Shown in pieces: positions 16,326-23,375 of a stretch of 64,000 bases of DNA. This DNA is from an uncultured Verrucomicrobia subdivision 3 bacterium (GTDB lineage: Bacteria > Verrucomicrobiota > Verrucomicrobiia > Limisphaerales > UBA11358), in NCBI GenBank assembly GCA_903865745.1, contig CAIPKV010000013.1, positions 21,808 through 85,807 of the forward strand. The letters are read 5' to 3'. The notes below the pieces were generated by a model. It did not search any database. It was given only the letters and a program-made list of their open reading frames with translations, and was not told where the DNA came from. Positions within the stretch are counted from its first letter, which is position 1. Each line of letters opens with the position of its first letter. The position numbers were made by a program, and so were the translations under genes.

Positions 16326-18461
16326 ATGAATGTAGAAACCTTCAAATATGACAACCGGATTGTGCGGGCTTTTGCCATCGCAACGATTATCTGGGGTATC
16401 GTCGGCATGCTGGTCGGCATGCTGGCGGCGGTGGAATTGTTTTACCCCGGCGCGAACCTGAACCTCCAGTTTATCACCTTCGGCCGCATCCGGCCATTGC
16501 ACACAAACGCGGTGATTTTCGCGTTCGTCGGCAACGGCATGTTCATGGGCATTTACTATTCGCTGCAACGGTTGTGCAAGGCGCGCATGTTCAGCGACTG
16601 GTTAAGCTGGTTCAATTTCTGGGGCTGGCAAACCATCATCGTCGCGGCGGCGGTCACGCTGCCGCTCGGCCTGACGACCAGCAAGGAGTACGCGGAACTG
16701 GAATGGCCGATTAAGATTGCCATCACAATTGTGTGGGTGGCGTTTGCGGTGAATTTCTTTGGCACCATCGTCAAGCGCCGTGAGAAGCACATGTATGTGG
16801 CGATCTGGTTTTACATCGCGACGGTCATAACCGTCGCGGTGCTGCACATCACTAACTCAATGACCATGCCGGCGGGGCTGTTCAAGAGTTATTCGATGTA
16901 TGCCGGCGTGCAGGACGCTTTAGTGCAATGGTGGTATGGCCATAACGCCGTCGCGTTCTTCCTGACGACGCCTTATCTCGGCTTAATGTATTATTTCCTG
17001 CCAAAGGCGGCAAATCGTCCGGTGTTTAGCTACCGGCTATCGATTATTCATTTTTGGGCGCTGGTGTTTCTTTACATCTGGGCGGGACCGCACCATCTGC
17101 TTTACTCCGCACTGCCAGACTGGGCGCAATCGCTGGGCATGGTGTTCTCCTTGATGCTCATTGCGCCTAGCTGGGGAGGTATGTTGAACGGCTTACTAAC
17201 TCTGCGCGGTGCGTGGGATAAGGTGCGTTCCGATCCGGTTTTGAAATTCATGGTGGCCGCCATCACGGCCTATGGCATGGCGACCTTGGAAGGGCCGCTA
17301 CTGTCTATCAAGACGGTCAACTCGCTTTCGCATTACACGGATTGGACGATTGCACACGTCCACGTCGGCGCGATGGGCTGGAACGGCTTCCTGACGTTCT
17401 CGATGCTCTATTATCTTTTCCCGCGTCTTTACAACACCAAGTTGTGGTCTAATAAGCTGGCTAACTACCATTTCTGGATTGGGATGCTGGGCATCGTGTT
17501 TTATGTCGTGCCCATCTATATCTCCGGGGTTACGGAAGGTTTGATGTGGAAGCAATTTAATAAGGACGGCTTCCTTCAATACCCGAACTTCCTGGAAACC
17601 ATCCTACAAGTCGTACCGATGTTCCGGCTCCGCGCGATTGGCGGCACGCTCTACCTCGTAGGCGCGTTCATGATGGCTTATAACCTTTATCGCACAGCCA
17701 AGGCTGGACAGTTTGAGCCGGACACCGAGGCGCAGGCCGCAGCTCTCGAAAAAGCCCCCGTGGTTGCTGGTAAATCAGCTTTCCATAGGATGCTCGAAGG
17801 TAAGCCGCTGTTCTTTACGGTGCTGGCCACCGTGGCGGTTTTGATTGGCGGGTTGGTCGAGATTGTCCCGATGTTTCTCATCCAAGCAAATGTGCCGACC
17901 ATTGCTAGCGTGCATCCGTACACACCGCTCGAAGTTCTGGGCCGCGATATCTATATCCGCGAAGGCTGCCTCGGCTGTCATTCGCAGATGATCCGTCCCT
18001 TCCGCTCCGAGACCGAGCGTTACGGCGAATATTCCAAGGCGGGTGAGTTTGTCTATGACCATCCGTTTCTGTGGGGGTCAGAGCGCAAAGGCCCAGATTT
18101 GGCGCGCGAAGGCGGCAAGTATCCCGCCGCGTGGCATTACAACCATATGGACGACCCGCGCTCAACTTCGCCCGGTTCAATTATGCCGCGCTATTCGTGG
18201 CTGCTAACGCAAAAGATTGAGATTGATACCTTGCCCTCGCACCTCACTGCGTTGCGCCGGATAGGTGTGCCTTATCCCATAGGCTATGAAAATGGTCCGG
18301 CGCAAAAAGATCTGCAGGCGCAGGCGGATAAGATTGTCGCCGACCTGAAGCTGGGTGCGGTGAACGCCACATCGGATCAAGAAATCATCGCGCTCATTGC
18401 TTATCTCCAACGGCTGGGCACGGATATCAAATCGGTGCCGGTCACGACGGCGACCAAATAA
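16326..18461 (+). CDS. ccoNO: Fused cbb3 cytochrome c oxidase subunits I and II (CcoN-CcoO)
   Basis: 711 residues. Residues 1 to about 470 are the twelve-helix CcoN: the heme b ligand His in IRPLHTNAVIFAF, WWYGHNAVAFFL and GPHHLLYSALPDWAQ for the CuB site, and AHVHVGAMGWNG for the hemes. After a linker, residues about 490-711 are CcoO: a membrane anchor and one c-type heme site CLGCH near residue 548, with a Met ligand probably in the PGSIMPRYSWL segment. The enzyme reduces O2 at high affinity in the cytoplasmic membrane. Usually ccoN and ccoO are separate genes; here they are one polypeptide. Confidence 0.96.
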   Translation: MNVETFKYDNRIVRAFAIATIIWGIVGMLVGMLAAVELFYPGANLNLQFITFGRIRPLHTNAVIFAFVGNGMFMGIYYSLQRLCKARMFSDWLSWFNFWGWQTIIVAAAVTLPLGLTTSKEYAELEWPIKIAITIVWVAFAVNFFGTIVKRREKHMYVAIWFYIATVITVAVLHITNSMTMPAGLFKSYSMYAGVQDALVQWWYGHNAVAFFLTTPYLGLMYYFLPKAANRPVFSYRLSIIHFWALVFLYIWAGPHHLLYSALPDWAQSLGMVFSLMLIAPSWGGMLNGLLTLRGAWDKVRSDPVLKFMVAAITAYGMATLEGPLLSIKTVNSLSHYTDWTIAHVHVGAMGWNGFLTFSMLYYLFPRLYNTKLWSNKLANYHFWIGMLGIVFYVVPIYISGVTEGLMWKQFNKDGFLQYPNFLETILQVVPMFRLRAIGGTLYLVGAFMMAYNLYRTAKAGQFEPDTEAQAAALEKAPVVAGKSAFHRMLEGKPLFFTVLATVAVLIGGLVEIVPMFLIQANVPTIASVHPYTPLEVLGRDIYIREGCLGCHSQMIRPFRSETERYGEYSKAGEFVYDHPFLWGSERKGPDLAREGGKYPAAWHYNHMDDPRSTSPGSIMPRYSWLLTQKIEIDTLPSHLTALRRIGVPYPIGYENGPAQKDLQAQADKIVADLKLGAVNATSDQEIIALIAYLQRLGTDIKSVPVTTATK

Positions 18462-18473
18462 CCAAGGCGAACT

Positions 18474-18677
18474 ATGATCTATAACATTATTCATTCAATC
18501 CTGCGCGGAGCGCAAAACCTCAATGCCTACGGGCTGTTTTCGTTCTTCCTGTTCTTCGGGTTTTTCATCGGCGTCATCATCTGGGTGTGCGCGCTGAAGA
18601 AAAAATATTTGGATAAGATGGGCGCCCTGCCGCTCGATGGCAGTGAGACTAACACCAACCAAGAAATCAAACCCTGA
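18474..18677 (+). CDS. ccoQ: CcoQ-like small cbb3 oxidase subunit
   Basis: 67 residues with one membrane helix (LFSFFLFFGFFIGVIIWVCAL) followed by a charged KKKYLDKMGALPLDG segment. Size, single helix and position between ccoNO and ccoP identify it as CcoQ-like (FixQ), a subunit that stabilises the oxidase. The N-terminal extension before the helix is unusual. Start ATG at 18474 lies 12 bp after ccoNO, with AAGGCGA upstream as a weak ribosome site. Confidence 0.8.
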   Translation: MIYNIIHSILRGAQNLNAYGLFSFFLFFGFFIGVIIWVCALKKKYLDKMGALPLDGSETNTNQEIKP

Positions 18678-18683
18678 TAAACT

Positions 18684-19277
18684 ATGAGCAACGATCCTAA
18701 AGAGCCCTTGCTGCTCGACCACGACTACGACGGCATCCAGGAACTCGACAACAACCTGCCGCGTTGGTGGGTGTGGCTGTTCTACATCACCATCATCTTC
18801 GCGGCGGCCTATCTGATCTATTACCATGTCACGTGCACTGGTGATTTGTCAGCGGCGGAGTACGCCAAGGAAATGAAGGCCGGCGAACAAATCAAGGCGG
18901 CGGCGATGGGTAAGTTCGAGGCGTCCATTCCCACGCTGCTACCCTCCACCGACGCCACCGTGTTAGATAGCGGTCGCCAGACTTATGCCAAGTTCTGCGC
19001 GCCGTGCCATCGCGCGGACGGCGGCGGCCTCGTCGGCCCCAACCTGACCGATGATTATTGGATTCACGGCAGCGCCTTTGCCGACAATGTTAAAGTTATC
19101 TGGGACGGCGTGCCTGCCAAAGGCATGATCACCTGGAAAACCGTCTTGAAGCCGGACGAAATCTATTCCGTCGCGAGCTATATCTACACGCTGCGTGGCG
19201 CGAAGCTCGCCACGCCCGGTAAGCCGCCGGAAAACCAAGCGCCAGCCAAGGCCGCCGGACCGAGCCAGTTCGAATAG
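18684..19277 (+). CDS. ccoP: CcoP-type cytochrome c subunit of cbb3 oxidase, monoheme form
   Basis: 197 residues. The N-terminus LLLDHDYDGIQELDNNLPRWW is the conserved CcoP start, followed by one membrane helix (about 28-50) and a single cytochrome c domain with CAPCH at about 105-109 and a Met ligand probably in AKGMITWK. Classical CcoP is about 300 residues with two CxxCH sites; here only one is present and nothing suggests a frameshift. It hands electrons to CcoO/CcoN. Followed by an 11-bp hairpin. Confidence 0.93.
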   Translation: MSNDPKEPLLLDHDYDGIQELDNNLPRWWVWLFYITIIFAAAYLIYYHVTCTGDLSAAEYAKEMKAGEQIKAAAMGKFEASIPTLLPSTDATVLDSGRQTYAKFCAPCHRADGGGLVGPNLTDDYWIHGSAFADNVKVIWDGVPAKGMITWKTVLKPDEIYSVASYIYTLRGAKLATPGKPPENQAPAKAAGPSQFE

Positions 19278-19286
19278 GCATTACTA

Positions 19287-19318
19287 CTCCCGGCGCGTTG
19301 CCCGCAGCGCGCCGGGAG
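19287..19318 (+). terminator. Hairpin between ccoP and ccoG
   Basis: CTCCCGGCGCG (19287-19297) pairs perfectly with 19308-19318 around a 10-nt loop; followed by ATTTCCCTTG, so only a weak T-run. It separates structural from assembly genes and may set their ratio. Confidence 0.6.
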
Positions 19319-19325
19319 ATTTCCC

Positions 19326-20774
19326 TTGAATATTAAAACACCCAAAGAAAAGCCGGAGACTTCTCTTAAAGAAGTGGACTGGTCGGATTTTCGCGACCAT
19401 CTGGCCACCGCCGATCGCGAGGGGCGTCGCCAGTGGATTTATCCGCGTAAGATTGCCGGGAAATATTATCGCTGGCGGACGTGGTTTAGCTGGCTGCTGC
19501 TGGCCATCATGTTTGCCGGGCCGTTCATCACCATCCACGGCAATCCGCTGCTGTTGCTGGATGTGGTCGGGCGCAAATTCGTCGTGCTCGGGCAAATCTT
19601 CTGGCCGCAGGACATGATTATCTTTGCCGTCGCCACGCTGATTTTCGCCGTGGGCATTCTGGTTTTCACCACGGCGTTTGGCCGGGTCTGGTGTGGCTGG
19701 GCCTGTCCCCAGACGGTGATGATGGAAATGGTCTTTCGCAAAATCGAATACTTCATCGAAGGAGACGCGCCTCAGCAACGCGAGCTGAACAAAGCGCCGT
19801 GGCATGCCAAAAAACTCCTCAAGAAAGTTTCCAAGCACATCCTCTTCTTTGCACTGTCGTTTCTGGTTGGCAATGTGCTGTTGAGTTACCTCATCGGCTG
19901 GCAGTCGCTTTACCAGATTATCACCGATCCACCGGCGCAGCACGTCACCGGGTTGGCGTTCATGATTGGGTTTGCGCTGTTGTTTTACGGGATCTTCGCG
20001 CGCTTCCGCGAACAGGCTTGCACCTTCATTTGTCCCTACGGCCGGTTGCAATCGCTGTTGCTGGATGAAAATTCCATCGTGGTCGCCTATGACTATAAGC
20101 GTGGCGAAAAGCGCGGCCCGATTCGACAGGAACACAAGTTTGGTCAGCGCCGCGCCGCCGGCTTTGGCGACTGTGTGGCGTGTAACAACTGTGTCACCGT
20201 TTGTCCTACGGGCATTGATATTCGCAACGGCACCCAGATGGAATGCGTCCATTGCACCGCATGTGTAGATGCTTGCGACGCGGTGATGGCGAAGATTAAC
20301 CGCCCGCCCGGCCTAATCCGCTACGCTTCGCTCAATGGCATTGAGCGAGGCCAACGCCTGTGCGTCACGCCGCGTCTCGTGGTGTATTCAGTCGTGTTGC
20401 TCGCGCTCGCGACGGTGCTGGCCTTGATGTTGTTCACGCGCGCGGATGCGGAGGCCACGGTGTTGCGCGCGCCGGGTTCGCTGTTCCAACAGATGCCTGA
20501 TGGCCGGTTCAGTAACCTTTACACCATTCGCGTGGTGAATAAAACGTCGCGCGATCTGCCAATGGAACTACGCCTGGAAAATCTCGCCGGCTCGCTGCAA
20601 GTGATGGGCGGCAACCTGGTTGTCCCCGCACAAAAACTTTTGGAGAACTCGGTGTTAATCGAACTTGATTCGGCGGCCATGAAGTCGGGCACCACCCCGC
20701 TGGTCATCGGCATTTATTCTGACGGTAAAAGAATTCAAACCCTCAAGACGGCCTTCATCGGCCCGCGCAATTAA
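19326..20774 (+). CDS. ccoG: CcoG-type polyferredoxin, cbb3 oxidase assembly
   Basis: 482 residues, TTG start at 19326 just after the hairpin (no ATG fits, since the conserved WIYPRKIAGKYYRWRT must be included). Membrane helices alternate with iron-sulfur sites: CGWACPQ near 122, then DCVACNNCVTVCPTGID and CVHCTACVDACD near 280-315, and a C-terminal Ig-like domain. CcoG is a membrane Fe-S protein proposed to reduce Cu(II) to Cu(I) for delivery to the oxidase. It is followed by ccoH after three bases. Confidence 0.94.
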   Translation: MNIKTPKEKPETSLKEVDWSDFRDHLATADREGRRQWIYPRKIAGKYYRWRTWFSWLLLAIMFAGPFITIHGNPLLLLDVVGRKFVVLGQIFWPQDMIIFAVATLIFAVGILVFTTAFGRVWCGWACPQTVMMEMVFRKIEYFIEGDAPQQRELNKAPWHAKKLLKKVSKHILFFALSFLVGNVLLSYLIGWQSLYQIITDPPAQHVTGLAFMIGFALLFYGIFARFREQACTFICPYGRLQSLLLDENSIVVAYDYKRGEKRGPIRQEHKFGQRRAAGFGDCVACNNCVTVCPTGIDIRNGTQMECVHCTACVDACDAVMAKINRPPGLIRYASLNGIERGQRLCVTPRLVVYSVVLLALATVLALMLFTRADAEATVLRAPGSLFQQMPDGRFSNLYTIRVVNKTSRDLPMELRLENLAGSLQVMGGNLVVPAQKLLENSVLIELDSAAMKSGTTPLVIGIYSDGKRIQTLKTAFIGPRN

Positions 20775-20777
20775 TTT

Positions 20778-21239
20778 ATGAAAACCACTAACCGCAATTA
20801 TTGGCCCCTTGGCATCTTCATTACCTTTGGACTCTTCTTCGCTGGCATGGCGACTGTCGTCGGCATCGCCTCGACGCATCGCGAAGATCTGGTCAACCAG
20901 AACTATTACGAGCAGGAACTGAAATATCAGGAGCACATCGACGGCGCCGGCCGCGCGCAAGCCGCCGGGGCCGCGATTACGAGCGACGCCGTGACGGGCA
21001 AAATAATTGTCGCCGTGCCACGCGCGCATCTGGCGCAGAAGTTATCCGGCACCGTAACGTTTTATCGCGCCAACGACCCGACACTCGACCGCGAGTTTCC
21101 GCTGGCACCCCAGGCTGACGGCACGCAGACGTTCGAGACCGCAAAGCTGACCGCCGGGCCATGGCAGGTACGCGCCGCGTGGACCGCGAATGGTCTCAGC
21201 TATTTTGTTGAAGAAAAAGTTGTCGTGGCTGCTAAGTAA
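20778..21239 (+). CDS. ccoH: CcoH/FixH-family protein
   Basis: 153 residues with one N-terminal membrane helix (YWPLGIFITFGLFFAGMATVVG), the conserved REDLVNQNYYEQELKYQ segment of FixH proteins and a C-terminal extracytoplasmic beta domain. FixH/CcoH binds the early cbb3 assembly intermediate with CcoI. It lies three bases after ccoG and three before the next gene, so it is firmly in the operon. Confidence 0.9.
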   Translation: MKTTNRNYWPLGIFITFGLFFAGMATVVGIASTHREDLVNQNYYEQELKYQEHIDGAGRAQAAGAAITSDAVTGKIIVAVPRAHLAQKLSGTVTFYRANDPTLDREFPLAPQADGTQTFETAKLTAGPWQVRAAWTANGLSYFVEEKVVVAAK

Positions 21240-21242
21240 TCA

Positions 21243-21932
21243 ATGGATTTCACCCTCGCCTTCTTTTTGGGGTTGCTGGGCAGCCTGCATTGCGCCGCCA
21301 TGTGCGGGCCGCTAATGCTCGCGCTGCCCGACCGGGCCGCCGGGCCCGGGCGCTTCATTGCCGGGCGACTCATTTATCAGCTCGGGCGGGTGCTGACTTA
21401 TGGCCTGCTCGGCGTCATGGCCGGTCTCGTTGGCAAATCTTTATTCCTCGCCGGCGTGCAACGCTGGCTATCCATCGCGCTGGGCTTGGCGGTGTTGGTC
21501 GGTTTTCTTGTCTCCAAAAAAGTTGCCCTGGCCGCGCCCGTGGTTCGGTTGGTAACACTTTTGAAAACTGCCATGTCCGTCCAATTGCGACAGCGCAATT
21601 TCTCCTCGCTGGCGCTGCTCGGCATGCTGAATGGTCTGCTGCCCTGTGGTCTGGTTTATGTGGCGCTGGCGGGGGCGGCGGCCCACGGCAGTTTGGGTGA
21701 AGCGATTATATTTATGCTCTTATTCGGCTTGGGCACATTGCCGATGCTGCTGGCCATCAGTTTTTCCGGCCGGCTCTTTCCCATGTCACTGCGGCTGAAA
21801 CTGCGCGGGATGATTCCCGCTGGCGTCTGCGTGCTGGCGCTGCTGCTGATATTGCGCGGAATGGCGCTGGGCATTCCATATGTCAGCCCGGCGTTGGCGG
21901 ACGGTGTGCCCGCCAGTTGCTGCGCGCATTAA
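21243..21932 (+). CDS. TauE/SafE-like (UreH-type) membrane protein at the end of the cbb3 operon
   Basis: 229 residues with about six membrane helices. It opens with FFLGLLGSLHCAAMCGP, the Cys/His signature of the DsbD-like/UreH-type subfamily commonly found with cco genes, and has the mirrored motif MLNGLLPCGLVYVAL in the second half. The last residues, SCCAH, add a possible metal-binding tail. Because of its place, the likely job is copper or heavy-metal handling for oxidase assembly rather than sulfite export. The transport substrate is unproven. Confidence 0.8.
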   Translation: MDFTLAFFLGLLGSLHCAAMCGPLMLALPDRAAGPGRFIAGRLIYQLGRVLTYGLLGVMAGLVGKSLFLAGVQRWLSIALGLAVLVGFLVSKKVALAAPVVRLVTLLKTAMSVQLRQRNFSSLALLGMLNGLLPCGLVYVALAGAAAHGSLGEAIIFMLLFGLGTLPMLLAISFSGRLFPMSLRLKLRGMIPAGVCVLALLLILRGMALGIPYVSPALADGVPASCCAH

Positions 21933-21984
21933 GATTTAAAGGCGGGTTGCCGCCATGCCAAACCCTCTTCCACGCTTGTGTTCC

Positions 21985-22152
21985 GGACATCCTCCGCTGA
22001 CCTCTGGACGTCCGTGAACAATTTGGTGACATCCGCCACTGACCGAGGGAGGTCCGGTATCGGTCAAGGGACGTCCGCTGGTGATTTTCGAACCTCTGGT
22101 AACGACTGAGGGTTGTCCATCGGTCCCTTGAGGACCTCCGGAAGTCATTTCT
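21985..22152. repeat. Degenerate 21-bp tandem array no. 3 (8 units)
   Basis: Eight units of exactly 21 bp from 21985 to 22152. Each starts with a core like GGACGTCC or GGACATCC (palindromic GGACGTCC in two units), followed by about 13 variable bases often containing CTGA or GGTC. Located right after the cbb3 cluster in a gap (21933-22457) without a gene. A weaker ninth unit may precede it at 21964. Confidence 0.8.
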
Positions 22153-22239
22153 GAGATGCTCAATTTAAAGTGGAAACGTAACTGAATCTGGAGTTTTGCA
22201 TCAAAAAGGGCGTGCTAACGACGTTTTGGGTGAGCAGGA

Positions 22240-22407
22240 CGATAATAGCCCAGCCTTTCAAGGCTGGTTTTAACAGCCAAGCCGAGGCCACAGTCCCCCC
22301 GAGGGACTCCGGAAGATTAGTTGGCAGTCCGCAAGGACCTTTCGTCCCGGACGGGACTTGAGGAGTTGGCGTATTTTACCCAGCCATCAATGGCTGGGCT
22401 ATTATCG
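22240..22407. repeat. Palindromic element with outer 16-bp inverted repeat and inner hairpins
   Basis: CGATAATAGCCCAGCC (22240-22255) is the exact reverse complement of 22392-22407. Inside are further hairpins: CAGCC-TTTCAA-GGCTG, GTCCC-CCCGA-GGGAC, GTCCGCAAGGAC, GTCCCGGACGGGAC and CCCAGCC-ATCAAT-GGCTGGG. As RNA it would fold into a multi-branch structure. It shares words with 11430-11577. Confidence 0.75.
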
Positions 22408-22457
22408 AGAGCAAATAATATCTCGACAACGAAGGCCGGGGAATTAAGAGTTGAAAC

Positions 22458-23186
22458 ATGATTTCCGCCCTGACCCGCTTCTGGCCTAGTCTCGCCCTTG
22501 TCGCGACGCTGTTCGTTGGCACAACAGCGGCCAACTGCCAGACGCAAGGCGACACCCCACACATAAAGATGACCGATGTACCCATTGCTATAGCCATCGA
22601 TAATCTTACTCGACTGTCGAACCATAATTACATCATTGACCAAACGCTATTCGCGCCGCCCTATGGTTCAAACCAGAAAGGAATGGTCGAACCCAAGCTG
22701 ACATTTGATTGGACGAATGTCGTCGCTGAATATGCGCTTGACCGCGTGCTCAAGGAAAACGGGCTCGTCATGGTTCAGGATAAGTTCACCACGGTTGCGC
22801 TCATCACCAGCACCAACCATGTCGCCAACGTCGTGGATTGGAGCCTACTCGTCAGCACCAACACTACGGCTGGAATCACGAATGGACTAATACCACAGGT
22901 TCGTTTTATGGATGTGCCGCTGGAACTAGCGCTCAAGAACCTTGTCGAACAAGATCATCTTAATGTGGTGGTTGATCCAAAGATAGCGACGGATGCTGGC
23001 AAGTCCCTGCACAAACTTAACATTCTATCGGTGGCGTCCGTCAGTTGGGGGCAAGTGCCGACCGTTTCTCTTCACTGGGAAAATGTCACCCCGAAACAAG
23101 CTCTCGTCGCGCTCTGCGAGGCTTACAATTTAGTCATCGTCAAGGACGCTGGCACCGGTGTCGTCAGCATCAAGCCCAGGGATTAG
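22458..23186 (+). CDS. Secreted protein with two STN-like (secretin N-terminal) repeats
   Basis: 242 residues with a Sec signal peptide (SLALVATLFVGTTAANC). Two similar halves follow: IKMTDVPIAIAIDNLTRLSNHNYIIDQ with LTFDWTNVVAEYALDRVLKENGLVMV, and VRFMDVPLELALKNLVEQDHLNVVVD with VSLHWENVTPKQALVALCEAYNLVIV. This is the beta-alpha-beta pattern of the STN domain found at the start of secretins and TonB-dependent receptors. There is no secretin pore or receptor barrel, so it is a free-standing version, perhaps part of a secretion or envelope complex. No neighbour gives its role. Confidence 0.7.
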   Translation: MISALTRFWPSLALVATLFVGTTAANCQTQGDTPHIKMTDVPIAIAIDNLTRLSNHNYIIDQTLFAPPYGSNQKGMVEPKLTFDWTNVVAEYALDRVLKENGLVMVQDKFTTVALITSTNHVANVVDWSLLVSTNTTAGITNGLIPQVRFMDVPLELALKNLVEQDHLNVVVDPKIATDAGKSLHKLNILSVASVSWGQVPTVSLHWENVTPKQALVALCEAYNLVIVKDAGTGVVSIKPRD

Positions 23187-23258
23187 CGGGAACATTCAAA
23201 CAAACTTCACCGCATCGGAATTAGGCTCACCCAATGGCCGCAGTTTGCCGGTCTGGAT

Positions 23259-23297
23259 AAATCTGTGTTTCATCTGTGTTCATCTGTGGCTAAAACC
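23259..23297. repeat. Dispersed 10-11 bp word repeat (ATCTGTGTTC family)
   Basis: ATCTGTGTTTC, ATCTGTGTTC and ATCTGTGGCTAAA follow one another. It belongs to the same word family as 11602-11634 and 60606-60670. Confidence 0.65.
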
Positions 23298-23375
23298 TTC
23301 GCCGGTGCCGATTCTATTTAGCGCTCGCCGCTGGGCGCGTTCCTGCTATGATTAGCGCAGTCGCAAAGACTTTTC

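Noticed and set aside
21243..21932. Sulfite exporter by name
   Set aside because: The subfamily motif LGSLHCxxMCGP and the position after ccoH point to metal handling for oxidase assembly; nothing here supports sulfite transport.
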